Of a stretch of DNA of 64,000 nucleotides, positions 30,580 to 41,480 are shown in pieces (position 1 is the stretch's first letter; every line of letters begins with the position of its first letter). The notes below the pieces were generated by a model, which worked only from the letters and a program-made list of their open reading frames with translations, made no database searches and had not been told where the DNA came from. A program made the translations under genes and the position numbers. This DNA comes from Gracilaria domingensis (Eukaryota > Rhodophyta > Florideophyceae > Gracilariales > Gracilariaceae), in assembly GCA_022539475.1 (NCBI GenBank), contig VCMS01000119.1, positions 62,001-126,000 on the forward strand, in the 5' to 3' direction.

Positions 30580-30885
30580 TACCTTTCCTCCCGACCATTC
30601 CTTCACTTCCCGCCGGATTCCTGGATCAGGCCCGTTCACCCATCAACCTCCGTAGGTATATCCCGTACCACGGGCGGTCTTAAACCCGCACTATCCGTGT
30701 TCGGAGGGATCACCACTGAGTTCACCTCGTCTAGAGGGCAAGGACTCGAACGCCTTGAGAGACGATCCCATCGCTGGGGTTTTGCTCTACAACCGGAGCG
30801 CGATTTACACTGTCCTCCCCCTACTTAGGGTGCGATACGGCTTCCGTATTTGGAGCAAATACCGGAGACGGGGGGTCAATCTCAT

Positions 30886-32879
30886 TCAACTCAGTAGAGG
30901 GTGTAGGTTTAACCCCTGAGAGTCCGGGGTTATCCTTGAGCATCTCTGTAGTGCTAGGCAAATCAGAGAGACCGCGTTGCGGGTGGGGTAAAACCGATGG
31001 GCGGTTCGAGGTAGCACCCAATTGTTCGGTCTCCTGGTGGGGCGGTGAGCCATTTCCGGTATTCGGCCTTGCGATAACTTCCTAGATAGCGCTGGGGGGC
31101 GATACATGCGATCTCGGGATACCCGCTCGTGCTGATTATCGATATCGAGCACGACGGTTGTCTCCTGTACGGATACTACCCGATAGGGGCCACTGGAAAT
31201 GGGGGAGAGCTTATGCCGCTTCTCCTCCTCAGGATTATAGTACTCCTTCCTGAGGAACACGTACTTACAAGCCCGCAGTTGCGGTAGCGGTCTGCGAATT
31301 CGACTATCGAAATTGCGTTTGTAAGCGAGTTCAGCGTTATCCATCGAGCGTTTAGCAATAGGCACCATGATGGTTAACCATTTCTTCCACGCGTCGCGAT
31401 GTAACCTCGGTGTCGAGTATTCGTCCAGAGTTGGCTGTGCCTCAATAGCAAGGGGAGGCGGTCTCCTTGACAGGACCAACTCGAAAGGGGACGAAGACGT
31501 GACCCGATGTACTTGGGTATTATACGCACATTTGATTGCGCCAGTGTACAGATCCCAAGTCTTGGGGTCTTCCGCAACGTAGGATCTCAATGCATCAAGA
31601 ATCGTTCGGTTAAATCTCTCTGCTTGACCATTAGTTTGGGGATGATGCGTAGTTGTAAACAGATTCCTGATATCCAGGATGCGACACACGTCTTGAAAGA
31701 ACTTCGACGTAAACTGAGAGCCGTTTTCGGAGAGTAAGTGTACCGGTGGTACATAGACAAAGACCCAGTTGGTAACAAACGACCGAGCCACAGCGGCAGC
31801 AGTAATCCGGTTAAGCGGCACAGTCCGTACCAGCTTCGAGATGCGATCGGTAATTACCAAGAGGTATTGATTCCCTTGCGAGGTTCTGATCAATTCGCCT
31901 AGAATTTGAAAGGCGAGAGACTCCAGCGGCGTCCTTGCGGGGAATAAATTTAACTTCTTGGAGTGCTTCCTCAATTTGATGTCGTTATTGGCACATTGCT
32001 GACAGGACCAGTGTACTGCATAACAGTCAAATGCCATTGCCGACCAGTAAAAATTCTTTCTCAGTGTGAGATACAACTTTCTTCCTCCCGGATGGGTCCC
32101 AACTTCACGTAGTGAGAGAGATGAAGAACGCGACTCTGCAAGGAGTGCGGCACTACTATTTGCGGGTTCGTTGACACCTTCCTTACTAGGTAGCCTTGAT
32201 CGTTCACATGAAAAGGCAAGTGATATCCAGCGTTCAGACGAGCTCGTACCTGCGTACAGAAGGGATCCGTGTGCTGTTCCCTTATCATCCTCTCGGACGT
32301 GATGGGTAAAAATGATCCGACACCCGGCTCAGCGGGTCGTGTGGCGAGAATGTCGTCACACACGTTATCCGACAGGATTTCAGTACTCCCCGCGAGGTCA
32401 CCAAGCATAAAGCATGGGATATCAGCGTCCTCGGTAGGCCCCGCTTCAGCTGTTGTGCCCAGATGGGATAGTTCGTCTGCGTACAAGTTGAGGAAGCCCT
32501 TCTTGTACTCGACTTTGAAGTCAAATTCCGACAGTCGGAGTCTCGAACGCATCAAGCATCCCGATGGTTCTGTGATATCCATGAGCCAACGGAGGCACTT
32601 GTGGTTAGTGTGCACAATAAAGTGAGTTCCCATCAAATATGGTCTGAGAGTAGACAATGCCCACACTACGGCAAGACATTTCTTCTCGGACACCGAGTAA
32701 TTTCGTTCGTGGACGTTCAACGATCTCGACCAGTACCCGATAGGGTGTCGTTTCGCGGTCTTGTCGGTTTGAAACAAAGCACAGCCAACCTGGTTCGCAC
32801 TAGTGTCGTTGTCGACCTCATAGGGTAACCCAGGTTTGGGGAGAGCCAAAATTGGCGATGACGTTACGGTGTCAACCAT
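30886..32879 (-). pseudogene. gypsy-2 RNase H and integrase block (fossil)
   Basis: The middle block of the outer element, between its two nested insertions. RNase H lies at about 32,450-32,860 (YEVDNDTSANQVGCALFQ; ends DELSHLG). Integrase follows, with a zinc-binding region ending in CQQCAN, then the D-D-E core (LAFQILGELI; LLSENGSQF; TNGQAERFN), and a GPY-type end near 31,180 (GPYRVVSVQETTVVLD). It resembles gypsy-1 pol closely but is a separate copy. The end near copia-A is cut off at 32,966 and the end near gypsy-1 at 30,792. It is broken as part of the larger element. Confidence 0.9.
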
Positions 32880-32966
32880 TGTTGTAAAAGCGGATGCCTC
32901 TAAACCTCCAAACGGGGCTGGTTCAACAGGTTTTCCTTTCGTAAGGAGCTTATTGAATGGTAAAGC

Positions 32967-33429
32967 TGTCGAGAAAACCTGTAAAGATAAAGATAAAGAA
33001 GGATATAAATATGTCAGTCAAGATAACTTTAGAGGTAACTTACCTCTTGGCGCACTACGGCTCCATCGGAGCCTTGTTACGTTGTAGACGGATGACGTCC
33101 TCCCCGACGCTGTTCGGTCAGGTTGAAGTGTAGTTCAATGTTGAGTAGTTGCTGATTGTGGTAGAAGATGATGGTTTACTTTAATCGGAGTTGCGGCCGT
33201 ACAGGGCCTCTTATACTACTACATTGTCTTCCTTCCCCTGCATATACGTATTGATTTCTAAGTATTACGTTGCGCTTCACTCTCCAAGTAAAGTAATGCA
33301 CATATTACATGTGCATTCGTTCCGAATGCAAATAAATTCTCCAAGCAAATGCAATTACTGCAAATGCAAAATATTATGTGTACTTGTTACGTACGTGTTT
33401 CTCACGTCTTCAAATGCAGATAATCTACA
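32967..33429 (-). repeat. copia-A 3' LTR
   Basis: A 463-bp LTR that on the minus strand starts TGTAGATTATCTGC and ends TTTTCTCGACA. It contains several ATGCAAAT- or TGCAAATGCA-like words near 33,325-33,415. It is the partner of 55,261-55,723. Confidence 0.95.
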
Positions 33430-33526
33430 CTCCAGCATTTTCTTTTTTGCGCGAAGTTCAAAAATCTCAAATATCCGAATAGTTCTCAGTGCTCTCTCGA
33501 TTTTGCACCCAGCCTGTTGGTGTGAT

Positions 33527-34740
33527 TCACAATTTGTTACTCATCATAAGCTGCCGTAATGGATGAGCGTTTGATACCATCCCTTTCGTCATATCATCTG
33601 ACACATTTTCAGTGCCCGGTATCCACGCCAAGTAACGTAAGTCTCCTCTTGCATGACTCTCTCTCATAGCTGAAATATCGAACTGTAGACGTTTCTCGAG
33701 AGTTCCACTGTTCTTTGCAATAATATTAAATACAGTTCTCGAGTTCACAGAAGCATCAATTCCAATTGGGGTTCCGATTCCGATTGTTTCTCCTATCATG
33801 TGCTTCGCAACATACGCATTATCAAATCCATAAAGCAATGCATGAACTTCTGCCGCCATAACCGATCTGGTAACTCTCCTGCATTTTGAACTTCCATAAT
33901 GAATAATTTTTCATTATTGTTTCCATCTACAATAGCCAGAACGAAGCCAATCTGTGATCTATGGTTTTCCGTATTCGCAAAAGATGCGTCCGTAAATAAA
34001 GCTAATCGGACAGATTTCATATGCAATGGTACGTACTTCAATCCATACTTTGATGTTTCTGTGCATCTGTTCACTACCTTCTTGAGCTTCTCGTATTCAG
34101 ATGAGGATGGATTCCGAGATGCGCTCGCCAATAGTTGTACGGAGGCACAAAGATCGGGACGCGTGCAACATCCCACATATTGTATTTGTGCCCTAGTGCT
34201 TGCAAACTGCTCCGGTGAGTCCTCGAACTTCATAGATTCTAGTTTGTTAGACTGCTGAATATTGATTGTGCAATTAGATAACTTACATATATTCAGCCCA
34301 TTAAAATCCAATCCTTGCCCATTGCGTAGTATCTTCCTTGGTTTGTTTTTGAATCGTTTAGCCTCATTGTCTTCTCTTAGCAAAAATTCTTTGTCTCCAA
34401 ATCCGAACGAATCGTTAACCTGCAAAACGGTTAAGCCTCTCAAAGAAGTTTCTTCACGTCTGTATAGCAAACAAGGATCTGCTTTTGTGGGAGCCATATC
34501 CAGTTTCTGCTTGTGGTGGGTATGGTAAGTTAAAAACCAGTGGAGACACTTTCCGGAATACCATACAAGGGTTTGAGTACTCGCAATACTTCGCTCTTCT
34601 TGAGTCCCATGTCCTTAGGTGCTTTCAGATATATCTTCCTTTCAATTTGGGATTCGGATTGTACGTACGCCTGCGAAGTATCTCTTATATACGCTTCGTA
34701 CTCAGGAAATGAGGCTGCCAATGAGAACGCCACGCGCTGA
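33527..34740 (-). pseudogene. copia-A RT end and RNase H (fossil)
   Basis: The RT part includes the SQAYVQSESQIERKIYLKAP and LLKPLYGIPES-like copia blocks. It is followed by the connection and RNase H region (CTRPDLCASVQLLAS, FTDASFANTENHRSQIGF, AAEVHALLYGFDNA, and a C-terminal ENVSDDMTKGM box typical of copia RNase H). Copia-B is inserted just upstream, inside the RT domain. It is broken. Confidence 0.85.
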
Positions 34741-34789
34741 CCAAGTCTGGATATTGTCGGAGATTTTGTAGCAATATTGAGGGCACCTT

Positions 34790-35140
34790 AATGAAAGCTG
34801 GGTGTATGGGAACGAACGACTGATAGACTAATAACAATACTTTTCTCACGGCGGCGGTGGAGTAGTGGATGGTCTGTGCTTGACCTCCTTCTGTTGTCCG
34901 TCGCGCCCTGAACAAGTGGTATTTATGCACTTCCAGAAGCGCTATATCTCGTACGAACGCGCTCAGATAATATCTAGACAGCTCACCATCCGTGAGCTCA
35001 CAAACAACAAAGAGCTGTAAACCCCGCATATGCGCAATTCAGTGTAGACACGCACGAGTTCACACACGTAAGAACCTCATACAGAATCTGACGTAATACA
35101 AGTACGTCTCACAATTGCGCAAACACACGCAATTCTAACA
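34790..35140 (-). repeat. copia-B 3' LTR
   Basis: A 351-bp LTR, apparently identical to 39,702-40,052. The internal sequence next to it (GGTTTTCGAAAATGG on the coding strand) makes only a weak polypurine tract. Confidence 0.9.
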
Positions 35141-35162
35141 CCAATCCATTTTCGAAAACCTA

Positions 35163-38100
35163 CTAGCCAGTAGACTTGTTGGAACTGTTGTGAAGTGCTG
35201 CTTCGAAATCAATCGAGATCTTTCCACAGTAGAGCAATAGTTGCAAAGCTTCCGCCAACGGACTGTCCGTTTTCGTCAGTGGATCACCGTAGTTGCATTT
35301 TCCAGGCACCCAGATCATGCGCTCAATCTTCTTTGTCTCGTAGTCATATCGAATGACACTGATATCTCCGCGTATAGACCGATCTGTTGCATTACGGCAG
35401 GTAGACAGTGTAACGTATAAATCTTTGGAGTCGACAACGATCCATAATCCAACTTGGATACCCAACAAAGTCTTGAACGCGTTACACAGAACCTTTCCTT
35501 GGTCGATAGCCTCACCGGCTGCAAGAGTTTCTGCCGATCCTATCGACTTGACTGGTCTTCGAGACTTGTGTGAAGTCCAGCAAATTGTATGAAAGATGGA
35601 GTCGATAGAAAGGTCACCAAATAAAAGTCCGGCCACAAATCCCAGTTGTCCATGATCAGTAGAGCGACTGGCGTCGCAAAACACTACAACGCGACATTCC
35701 TTCTGCCCACTTGGTCTTAGAAAACTCAGCAGGGAGCCACGTCTTTTCAATTCCTTCAAAAGGTTAATCTGAGTTATAAGATCTTTGACAAGCGGTTCAG
35801 GCCCTTTCTGTTGGAGGTAGCTCGCAGCATGTGCACAGAACGGAGAAGCGGCGATCCCTAACCAACCAATTGAGCTATTGACAGAACGAAATGCAGACGA
35901 CTCAATAGCGTTTAGACACTTGTCAAGTTCCTTGCGGCGATTACGGCTGATCACGTAGCTTTCGAACGTTTGAAGCTTCTCCTCACCATCAATAGTAACG
36001 GTGTAATCTTCCTTCTGGTGCACGCGAAGTCCATAAAAATTGAACGATCCAGGGCCATAGACAATTGTGCCAAGTTCATACTGCTTTCCAATTTTCATAA
36101 TCAACTCAGTAAGCTTACTTCTCTCACCAGCAAATAGTATATCATCCACTACCTTCACTGCTAGAATGCATGTCCGGCCATTATGTGTGAGGTAGAAAAG
36201 TTGTGGGACGTATACTAACTGCATGAATCCAAAGCTGCGAAGAGCATCATCACTCACTTGTTGCCATTTGGCACCAGCATTAACCAGACCATATGCCGCT
36301 GCCAAGAGCAACCAGTAGTGTTGGTTCCTCGTCGTGCACTCTCTTGGTGGTATAACATACACATCACGTTCGGCTTCTGTCTGAAGAAACGCACTTTTGA
36401 AGTCAATTTTTGCCAATGTCCACTTATGAATGACGGCCAAAGACAGTAAGATCCGAATTCCAACAGGCGGACAAGTTGCGGAATCAGTCTTGAGTACGTC
36501 TTTCTCTCTATCCTTATTACCATGAACAGCGATTCGGGCTTTGAGGGTAAAGGATTCATCGTCACACTTCTTCACTTTGTACAACACATGACTTGTGACA
36601 ATGTTGGCGTGGCGAGGGACTTTGGATACAGGAACGACGTGAACTGTACGCATGAATGACTTCTGTTCTCTTTCGAACGCATTCTGGGTTGCATAAAGCG
36701 GCAGTCCTTGAGCTTGGTGAAGCATAAATTCCTGACTACCAAAGGCTTTAAAGTAGGTAGCAATTATCTCGCGCTCTTTGCTTTCCAACTCCTGGCCAGG
36801 GGAGAGTTGAACCTCGGCAGACTGTAAAGTCTCTTGGGCTTGGTTCTGAGATTCTGTTGCTGCGATTGTTCCTGGATCCGTACCATTGCCATTATCTGAC
36901 GCATACCTCCAGTTCTCTTCCTGAAGATTTAAAACTTCCTTATCCCCATCAAGATAGTTCACGGAATACTTCTGCGTGCGTGGGTTGTGTCTGGCCACAG
37001 TTCCTGCGTAAAACTGCTTGTCATCAGGCCAATATACTTCGATTTGGTCACCTATACTGGGATATTGGGGTCCGATGCTTGCAGGTTCTATTTCTGTATC
37101 AGCTTGTTGTTCAGATATTCTTTCCGAAGAACTGTCAGCTTGTTCTCGTGTGTCTTCTTCAGAAGAATCTAGGTAGTCTGAAAGAGATTCTTCTAGCGTT
37201 CGGTCCATATCATCAATTGCCTGTTGCACAGCAGTTGCTAGTTCCCTTGTGCGAAGTGCCGGTCTGACATCTTCGATTGCTGCTGACACTGTTCGGCCTC
37301 CCTTACCTGGCACTGTGATAGTTCTACCTTCGAGGTCAAATGAAAGTATTGGCTTTGGTTCTGACCAACGTCCTCTCTTCTCGTGTTGGAGTTTGATGTA
37401 AACTTGTACGAGGTCACCAATAGACATTGGAAATTCTTTCAAGGCTTTAGAGCGTAGAATGAGAGTTAACTTTCGTTTGGCCAGGAGGTTCGTATGTGCA
37501 TCTTCCAGTTCCTGAGGCAGTAATGTGGGGCCCTTACCGGCCTCGATCGGGCGTGCGTACCCCTTGGCTAGCTCGTGTGCAGACATTACATCATTGCCAT
37601 ACAAATCGTTGGAGATGCGAATTGCCTGACTAATAACCAGGCGCGGATGCTGTTGAAAGCCAATGGGAGAATTTTCCTTAAGACGAAGGAAAATATCTCT
37701 TATGACCCGATGCTTAGATTCCAGTACGTTCTTGTTATGCCTCCGTGGCGGTAGAGGCCGGGCTTCTATGTGATGGAACATTAGAAACTGCTTAAACAAT
37801 GAGTTACTGAATGCTGGATCAAATGCGACGGTATGGGGGAACCAGAATGGCGTAATCCAGTGTGCATCAAAAACGTAAATCGCACTCTCCATTGATGCGT
37901 TTTCAACGACGCATCCAGCAGAGTACCTTGTGGTGGAGTCCATAATGTGCATTACACAGTACTGATCCAAGTACATATGGTCAACACACACCACCTCGTT
38001 GAAACTTCTACTCATGCTGCTGAGAGAAACCTTACGGGCTTTTTTTGGCCTGGCAGTTGTGAGGCAAACAGTACATTCTTCGAGAGTTTTCTCAAGGTAG

Positions 38101-39698
38101 TCTCGGACTTGTTCGTTCCAAAGACCATTCCTTTGCAGAAGTAACTTGATGTCCGTGTAGGTTGAATGTCCACAGATGTGTCTGTGAACTTTGTCGATAA
38201 TTTTCTTCAACTCTTTCCAAGGCCTGTCGGCGAGACCTTCGTCAAAATGAGCTGTAGCACAGAAGAGTGTAGACTTGTCGTGGGTGGTGAGTTGTAAAGG
38301 ATCACAGGTAAACACGGAGTGTGGGATGTAAGTGTGCATATCCACGTCGAGAAGAGAGATTGTGGGTGTTTCTCCACCTTCTTCGGTGTTGGGCAACTTT
38401 AGGAGATTATCATTCATATGCAAAATGTCACAGCGGGTCGTGACGTTGCGTCCGACAACCCACTGCGATGACCCCTCCATAACGAGGTGACGGATCTTGA
38501 CTTCTTCGCCTTGGTCTGTGCGGCCAGTGAGCATGATGGACCCTAATAGAGGCCTCGTGTCGCTTCTGTGAGTCCCTGATCCATATTGCCAGTGCGTCTT
38601 GTCTGCCACAGGCGCAGGTAGCGGGTCAAGGTTTCCAGTCCAGTTCGGTAGGACCAGGTCTTTGATCATGTGCAGCTCTTCCAAACCAATGCCACTGTAT
38701 GGTGCTGCGTTGTCCAAAAGTGGACCGTCGGCTCCCAAGAGAGATGATGAGGGATTAGCTACCTCGCGTAGCGTTGCCATGTTGAATGTCAGCACATTTT
38801 TGTTCTCTTTGGCACCGGTAGCGGGATTGTCCGTTGACTTGAATCCAGGCTTCAACGATCCATCTCGACGGTGATCGTTAGCCCAATGTCCGTACTTCCC
38901 GCATCTATTACACTTTGTCTTCTGTTTGAGGTCAATGATCTCCTCCGGTGTCATACGCTGACGTTGTGCGGCCTTGCGACCTCCAGAGCGAGATGATGAA
39001 GCGAAAGAGGCGTTGGTGGACAGGGTTGTCGCGGCAGAGGGCGATGACTGGCTTCGAACTTTGTCACACTGTCGAAGAACGGAGGCAATAGATTCGTATG
39101 AAACGGCTTTGAGAAAGTCATCGGTACTAGACGTGGAGGTAAATGTGTGGTCCTTAGCTGAACAGTTCGCGAGAACGGACACACGCTGGTTGCTGTCCAC
39201 ATCCGAATTGGCCAACAAAGTGAAGGCCACTAGTGCTTCCGACAATTTTGCCTCGGTACCATGGGCGTTCACACGGGATACATGCGCTTGGAACCGCGAT
39301 TCGAAGTTCTTAAAGCTTTCGTTGGCATTTCTCTTAGTGTTAAGGAGCGCCAAAAAATCCTGATAGACATCAGAGACGACAGCCAGGGGGTCACGCTTGT
39401 ACAAAGCGTCGACAATCGCTTGGGCTCCGGCCTCGGAGCGAATAGTATCCGCAGGGATCGATTTGCAGATATCTCGTGCTCGACCAAACAGTTGAGACAG
39501 AAGCATGATGCCTTGAACAGCTGGTCTGATCTTGTTATCGTTGGTGTCGGCCAACGTCTGGTGAAAAGCCTGCCACAGTGAAACGGCGTTTGCATACTGC
39601 TCTTGGCTTCCCTTTCCATCCGTCCAAGGAACGTTTCGTATGTCCCAAGAAAACCGCGGGCGCGTCGGCAGATTGTTAGAGGAACTTTCTGGGCCCAT
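35163..39698 (-). CDS. copia-B gag-pol polyprotein, 1,511 residues
   Basis: One frame, read from ATG 39698, three bases after the 5' LTR. Gag occupies about the first 300 residues and ends with a zinc knuckle variant CNRCGKYGHWANDH near residue 261 (last ligand H, not C). A protease-like site (LLDNAAPYSGIG) is near residue 330. Integrase has its HHCC region near 510-545 (HRHICGHSTYTD, ECTVC) and D-D-E near 571, 622 and 659 (VCVDHMYLD; VAFDPAFSN; NVLESKHR). RT has DFKSAFLQ near 1,101 and the VVDDIL active site near 1,182. RNase H has FCDASRS near 1,339, an SAETLAAGEA helix near 1,389 and VVDSKDLY near 1,423. The same frame is also open upstream through the LTR to 39941, but transcription would start inside the LTR, so I prefer 39698. 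Gag and pol lie in one frame, as is usual for copia elements. Confidence 0.9.
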   Translation of the reverse strand: MGPESSSNNLPTRPRFSWDIRNVPWTDGKGSQEQYANAVSLWQAFHQTLADTNDNKIRPAVQGIMLLSQLFGRARDICKSIPADTIRSEAGAQAIVDALYKRDPLAVVSDVYQDFLALLNTKRNANESFKNFESRFQAHVSRVNAHGTEAKLSEALVAFTLLANSDVDSNQRVSVLANCSAKDHTFTSTSSTDDFLKAVSYESIASVLRQCDKVRSQSSPSAATTLSTNASFASSSRSGGRKAAQRQRMTPEEIIDLKQKTKCNRCGKYGHWANDHRRDGSLKPGFKSTDNPATGAKENKNVLTFNMATLREVANPSSSLLGADGPLLDNAAPYSGIGLEELHMIKDLVLPNWTGNLDPLPAPVADKTHWQYGSGTHRSDTRPLLGSIMLTGRTDQGEEVKIRHLVMEGSSQWVVGRNVTTRCDILHMNDNLLKLPNTEEGGETPTISLLDVDMHTYIPHSVFTCDPLQLTTHDKSTLFCATAHFDEGLADRPWKELKKIIDKVHRHICGHSTYTDIKLLLQRNGLWNEQVRDYLEKTLEECTVCLTTARPKKARKVSLSSMSRSFNEVVCVDHMYLDQYCVMHIMDSTTRYSAGCVVENASMESAIYVFDAHWITPFWFPHTVAFDPAFSNSLFKQFLMFHHIEARPLPPRRHNKNVLESKHRVIRDIFLRLKENSPIGFQQHPRLVISQAIRISNDLYGNDVMSAHELAKGYARPIEAGKGPTLLPQELEDAHTNLLAKRKLTLILRSKALKEFPMSIGDLVQVYIKLQHEKRGRWSEPKPILSFDLEGRTITVPGKGGRTVSAAIEDVRPALRTRELATAVQQAIDDMDRTLEESLSDYLDSSEEDTREQADSSSERISEQQADTEIEPASIGPQYPSIGDQIEVYWPDDKQFYAGTVARHNPRTQKYSVNYLDGDKEVLNLQEENWRYASDNGNGTDPGTIAATESQNQAQETLQSAEVQLSPGQELESKEREIIATYFKAFGSQEFMLHQAQGLPLYATQNAFEREQKSFMRTVHVVPVSKVPRHANIVTSHVLYKVKKCDDESFTLKARIAVHGNKDREKDVLKTDSATCPPVGIRILLSLAVIHKWTLAKIDFKSAFLQTEAERDVYVIPPRECTTRNQHYWLLLAAAYGLVNAGAKWQQVSDDALRSFGFMQLVYVPQLFYLTHNGRTCILAVKVVDDILFAGERSKLTELIMKIGKQYELGTIVYGPGSFNFYGLRVHQKEDYTVTIDGEEKLQTFESYVISRNRRKELDKCLNAIESSAFRSVNSSIGWLGIAASPFCAHAASYLQQKGPEPLVKDLITQINLLKELKRRGSLLSFLRPSGQKECRVVVFCDASRSTDHGQLGFVAGLLFGDLSIDSIFHTICWTSHKSRRPVKSIGSAETLAAGEAIDQGKVLCNAFKTLLGIQVGLWIVVDSKDLYVTLSTCRNATDRSIRGDISVIRYDYETKKIERMIWVPGKCNYGDPLTKTDSPLAEALQLLLYCGKISIDFEAALHNSSNKSTG

Positions 39699-39701
39699 AA
39701 C

Positions 39702-40052
39702 AATGAAAGCTGGGTGTATGGGAACGAACGACTGATAGACTAATAACAATACTTTTCTCACGGCGGCGGTGGAGTAGTGGATGGTCTGTGCTTGACCTCC
39801 TTCTGTTGTCCGTCGCGCCCTGAACAAGTGGTATTTATGCACTTCCAGAAGCGCTATATCTCGTACGAACGCGCTCAGATAATATCTAGACAGCTCACCA
39901 TCCGTGAGCTCACAAACAACAAAGAGCTGTAAACCCCGCATATGCGCAATTCAGTGTAGACACGCACGAGTTCACACACGTAAGAACCTCATACAGAATC
40001 TGACGTAATACAAGTACGTCTCACAATTGCGCAAACACACGCAATTCTAACA
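39702..40052 (-). repeat. copia-B 5' LTR
   Basis: A 351-bp LTR that ends only three bases before the gag start codon. No ordinary gap with a primer-binding site is left between LTR and coding sequence, so priming must use bases inside the coding region, inside the LTR, or another mode. Confidence 0.9.
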
Positions 40053-40344
40053 ACCTTTGTCACGAAAATTCTGAGCAACTAATCTTGATTTCTCGATTGG
40101 TTTTCCATCAACACTCTTCAATAGATCTACCCATTGAACCATAAATACGAGTTCCTGATGGTACTTCGTTCACTGACACGACCTCGAATGTTTTCCTTTT
40201 TCTTCAGCCTTCTAGTTATGATCTTCTAGCTTCTGTGAAGTCTCGATTTTCTCCTCTCGTTGAAACATCGTCTGCCACTGTAAATATGCCACATGTGTCG
40301 GTCAGGAATGCTTCTGAAAGCAGGAGCTTCTCATCTGTAATCCC

Positions 40345-41340
40345 TTATACGGTTTTCTGTTCAGAAGAATTTGTAGAAGAGGAGGCAGTAAATATCTCGT
40401 CTATTGTTGAAGTAATAACTGGTTTCACGACATGGGAACGAAATGTGCGCTGACTGTGCGGTAGTTGTACAACTACGGTTTCGCCTTCGATTTGCACGAA
40501 CGGAAAGGGTCCTTCCCATCGTCCAAAAGTCTCGCGGAATACGTACACGGGGGAACCAGCAGGAAGCATTCTTAGTTCATCGCTGTGATCTTTGCATTTT
40601 GGTCCTCTAGAATGCTTCAATCCAAACGCAATTTTTCTTTTGGCCTGCTCCTTCTGTACCATCTTCATTGCTGCGTCAATAGCTTCTGCTCTTTGGATTT
40701 GTGCTTCAGCAGGTGTGTTTTTCAGTGGCCGAGGAATTGATCCATATACAAGCAGAGATGGGCATAGCCCTTCGGGACCGACAGTATCATTAACGGCCTT
40801 AACCGCCATCTGGAGACAGTCCACATCAGTTTCTGTTCTTGGTAATGTTTGCCTCAGCTTCAGGTAGGCCGCTCAGAGAGGTCCATGGTAGCGCTCGACA
40901 TGAGACATGGTGGATGGTGACTCGATTGGCGCCTGTAAAACTGAGATTCCTTCTGTTTCGGCCGTGCTTAGGAACTCCTTCGATACGAAATTGCTCCCTT
41001 GCTCCACTCGTAGAAAATCAGGCGGTTCCACATATACTCGAGCCCAAGAGCGGAAAAAGGCTTTCCAAACATGGGAAGAGGTCAGGCGTTTCATGAAAAC
41101 TGCTGCATTGTAGTGCGTCGCTTCATCTACAGCGTGTAGTACGGCTTGTCCGTTGATGTACATAATATCAATTGCAACAATGTGATTATACTTCAAGTTC
41201 TCTGTTCCTAATGTAATCTTGAATCTCCTTAGTCGTGAAGCGTTTGTGGCCCAAGTCGTGCATGATTTCGTCAGATCTTCGATGGCTTCTCTAACGTCCT
41301 TATTCATTTGTTCGGGCCGTGCGCGTTTCAAGAGGTTCAC
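40345..41340 (-). pseudogene. copia-A integrase (fossil)
   Basis: Two adjoining pieces. The first (41,340-40,873) has the core with VAIDIMYINGQAVLHAVDEAT, LRVEQGSNFVSKEF and an SHVERYHG box, matching the D-D-E region of copia integrases except that the second acidic position reads E. The second (40,824-40,345) is the C-terminal part (LKHSRGPKCKDHSDELRMLPAG, then GRWEGPFPFVQIEGETVVVQL, a small beta-barrel-like segment that follows copia integrase). It is broken. Confidence 0.75.
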
Positions 41341-41480
41341 AAAAGCACACTGGGGTGACCAAATTCTCTGTGAAGTTTCTTCAATTCAGTTTCCGTGTAT
41401 AAAGAGAAAGTCAAATCACTTCGCTTCCAAGTTTGTATTAAAAAATAGTTCTTGAATGTCAATGGTTGTCTCAAATGCTT

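Larger units (their letters stand above)
16667..30791 (+). mobile_element. gypsy-1: Ty3/gypsy element with chromodomain and opposite-strand frame
   Basis: A full-length element by its ends: LTRs of 979 and about 981 bp (after removing a nested transposon), terminal inverted ends TGTAGAGCAAAA and TTTTGCTCTACA, and a 5-bp target duplication ACCGG (16662-16666 and 30792-30796). A primer-binding-site candidate (TGGTCTCCCGACT) starts at 17648, and a polypurine tract (AAGGAGGGGGA) lies at 27727-27737. The order is LTR, gag, pol (protease, RT, RNase H, integrase), polar accessory frame, separate chromodomain frame, opposite-strand frame, LTR. Gag-pol is broken about ten times, so it cannot act alone. 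By eye the LTRs differ by roughly 2-3 per cent, a fairly young insertion. It sits in gypsy-2. Confidence 0.95.
27740..30791 (+). repeat. gypsy-1 3' LTR, interrupted by a DNA transposon
   Basis: Direct repeat of the 5' LTR. It starts at 27740 just after the polypurine tract and ends GCTCTACA at 30791. A 2,069-bp pogo-type transposon with its TA duplication lies inside (28511-30581), leaving about 981 bp of LTR. The two LTRs differ by roughly two dozen positions as counted by eye. Confidence 0.95.
34790..40052 (-). mobile_element. copia-B: Ty1/copia element that looks whole
   Basis: A 5,263-bp element with 351-bp LTRs (34,790-35,140 and 39,702-40,052) that appear identical base for base. They are flanked by the 5-bp duplication ACCTT (34785-34789 and 40053-40057). 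One long polyprotein frame fills the inside with no break seen. On the coding strand the LTR begins TGTTAGAATTGC. At the other end the duplication implies two bases after CA (CTTTCATT). Identical LTRs mean a very recent insertion. It interrupts the RT of copia-A. Confidence 0.95.

Noticed and set aside
39699-39941. N-terminal extension of the copia-B polyprotein read through the LTR
   Set aside because: As the main start it is unlikely, because transcripts begin within the LTR; the methionine at 39698 is preferred. The openness itself is listed as a finding.
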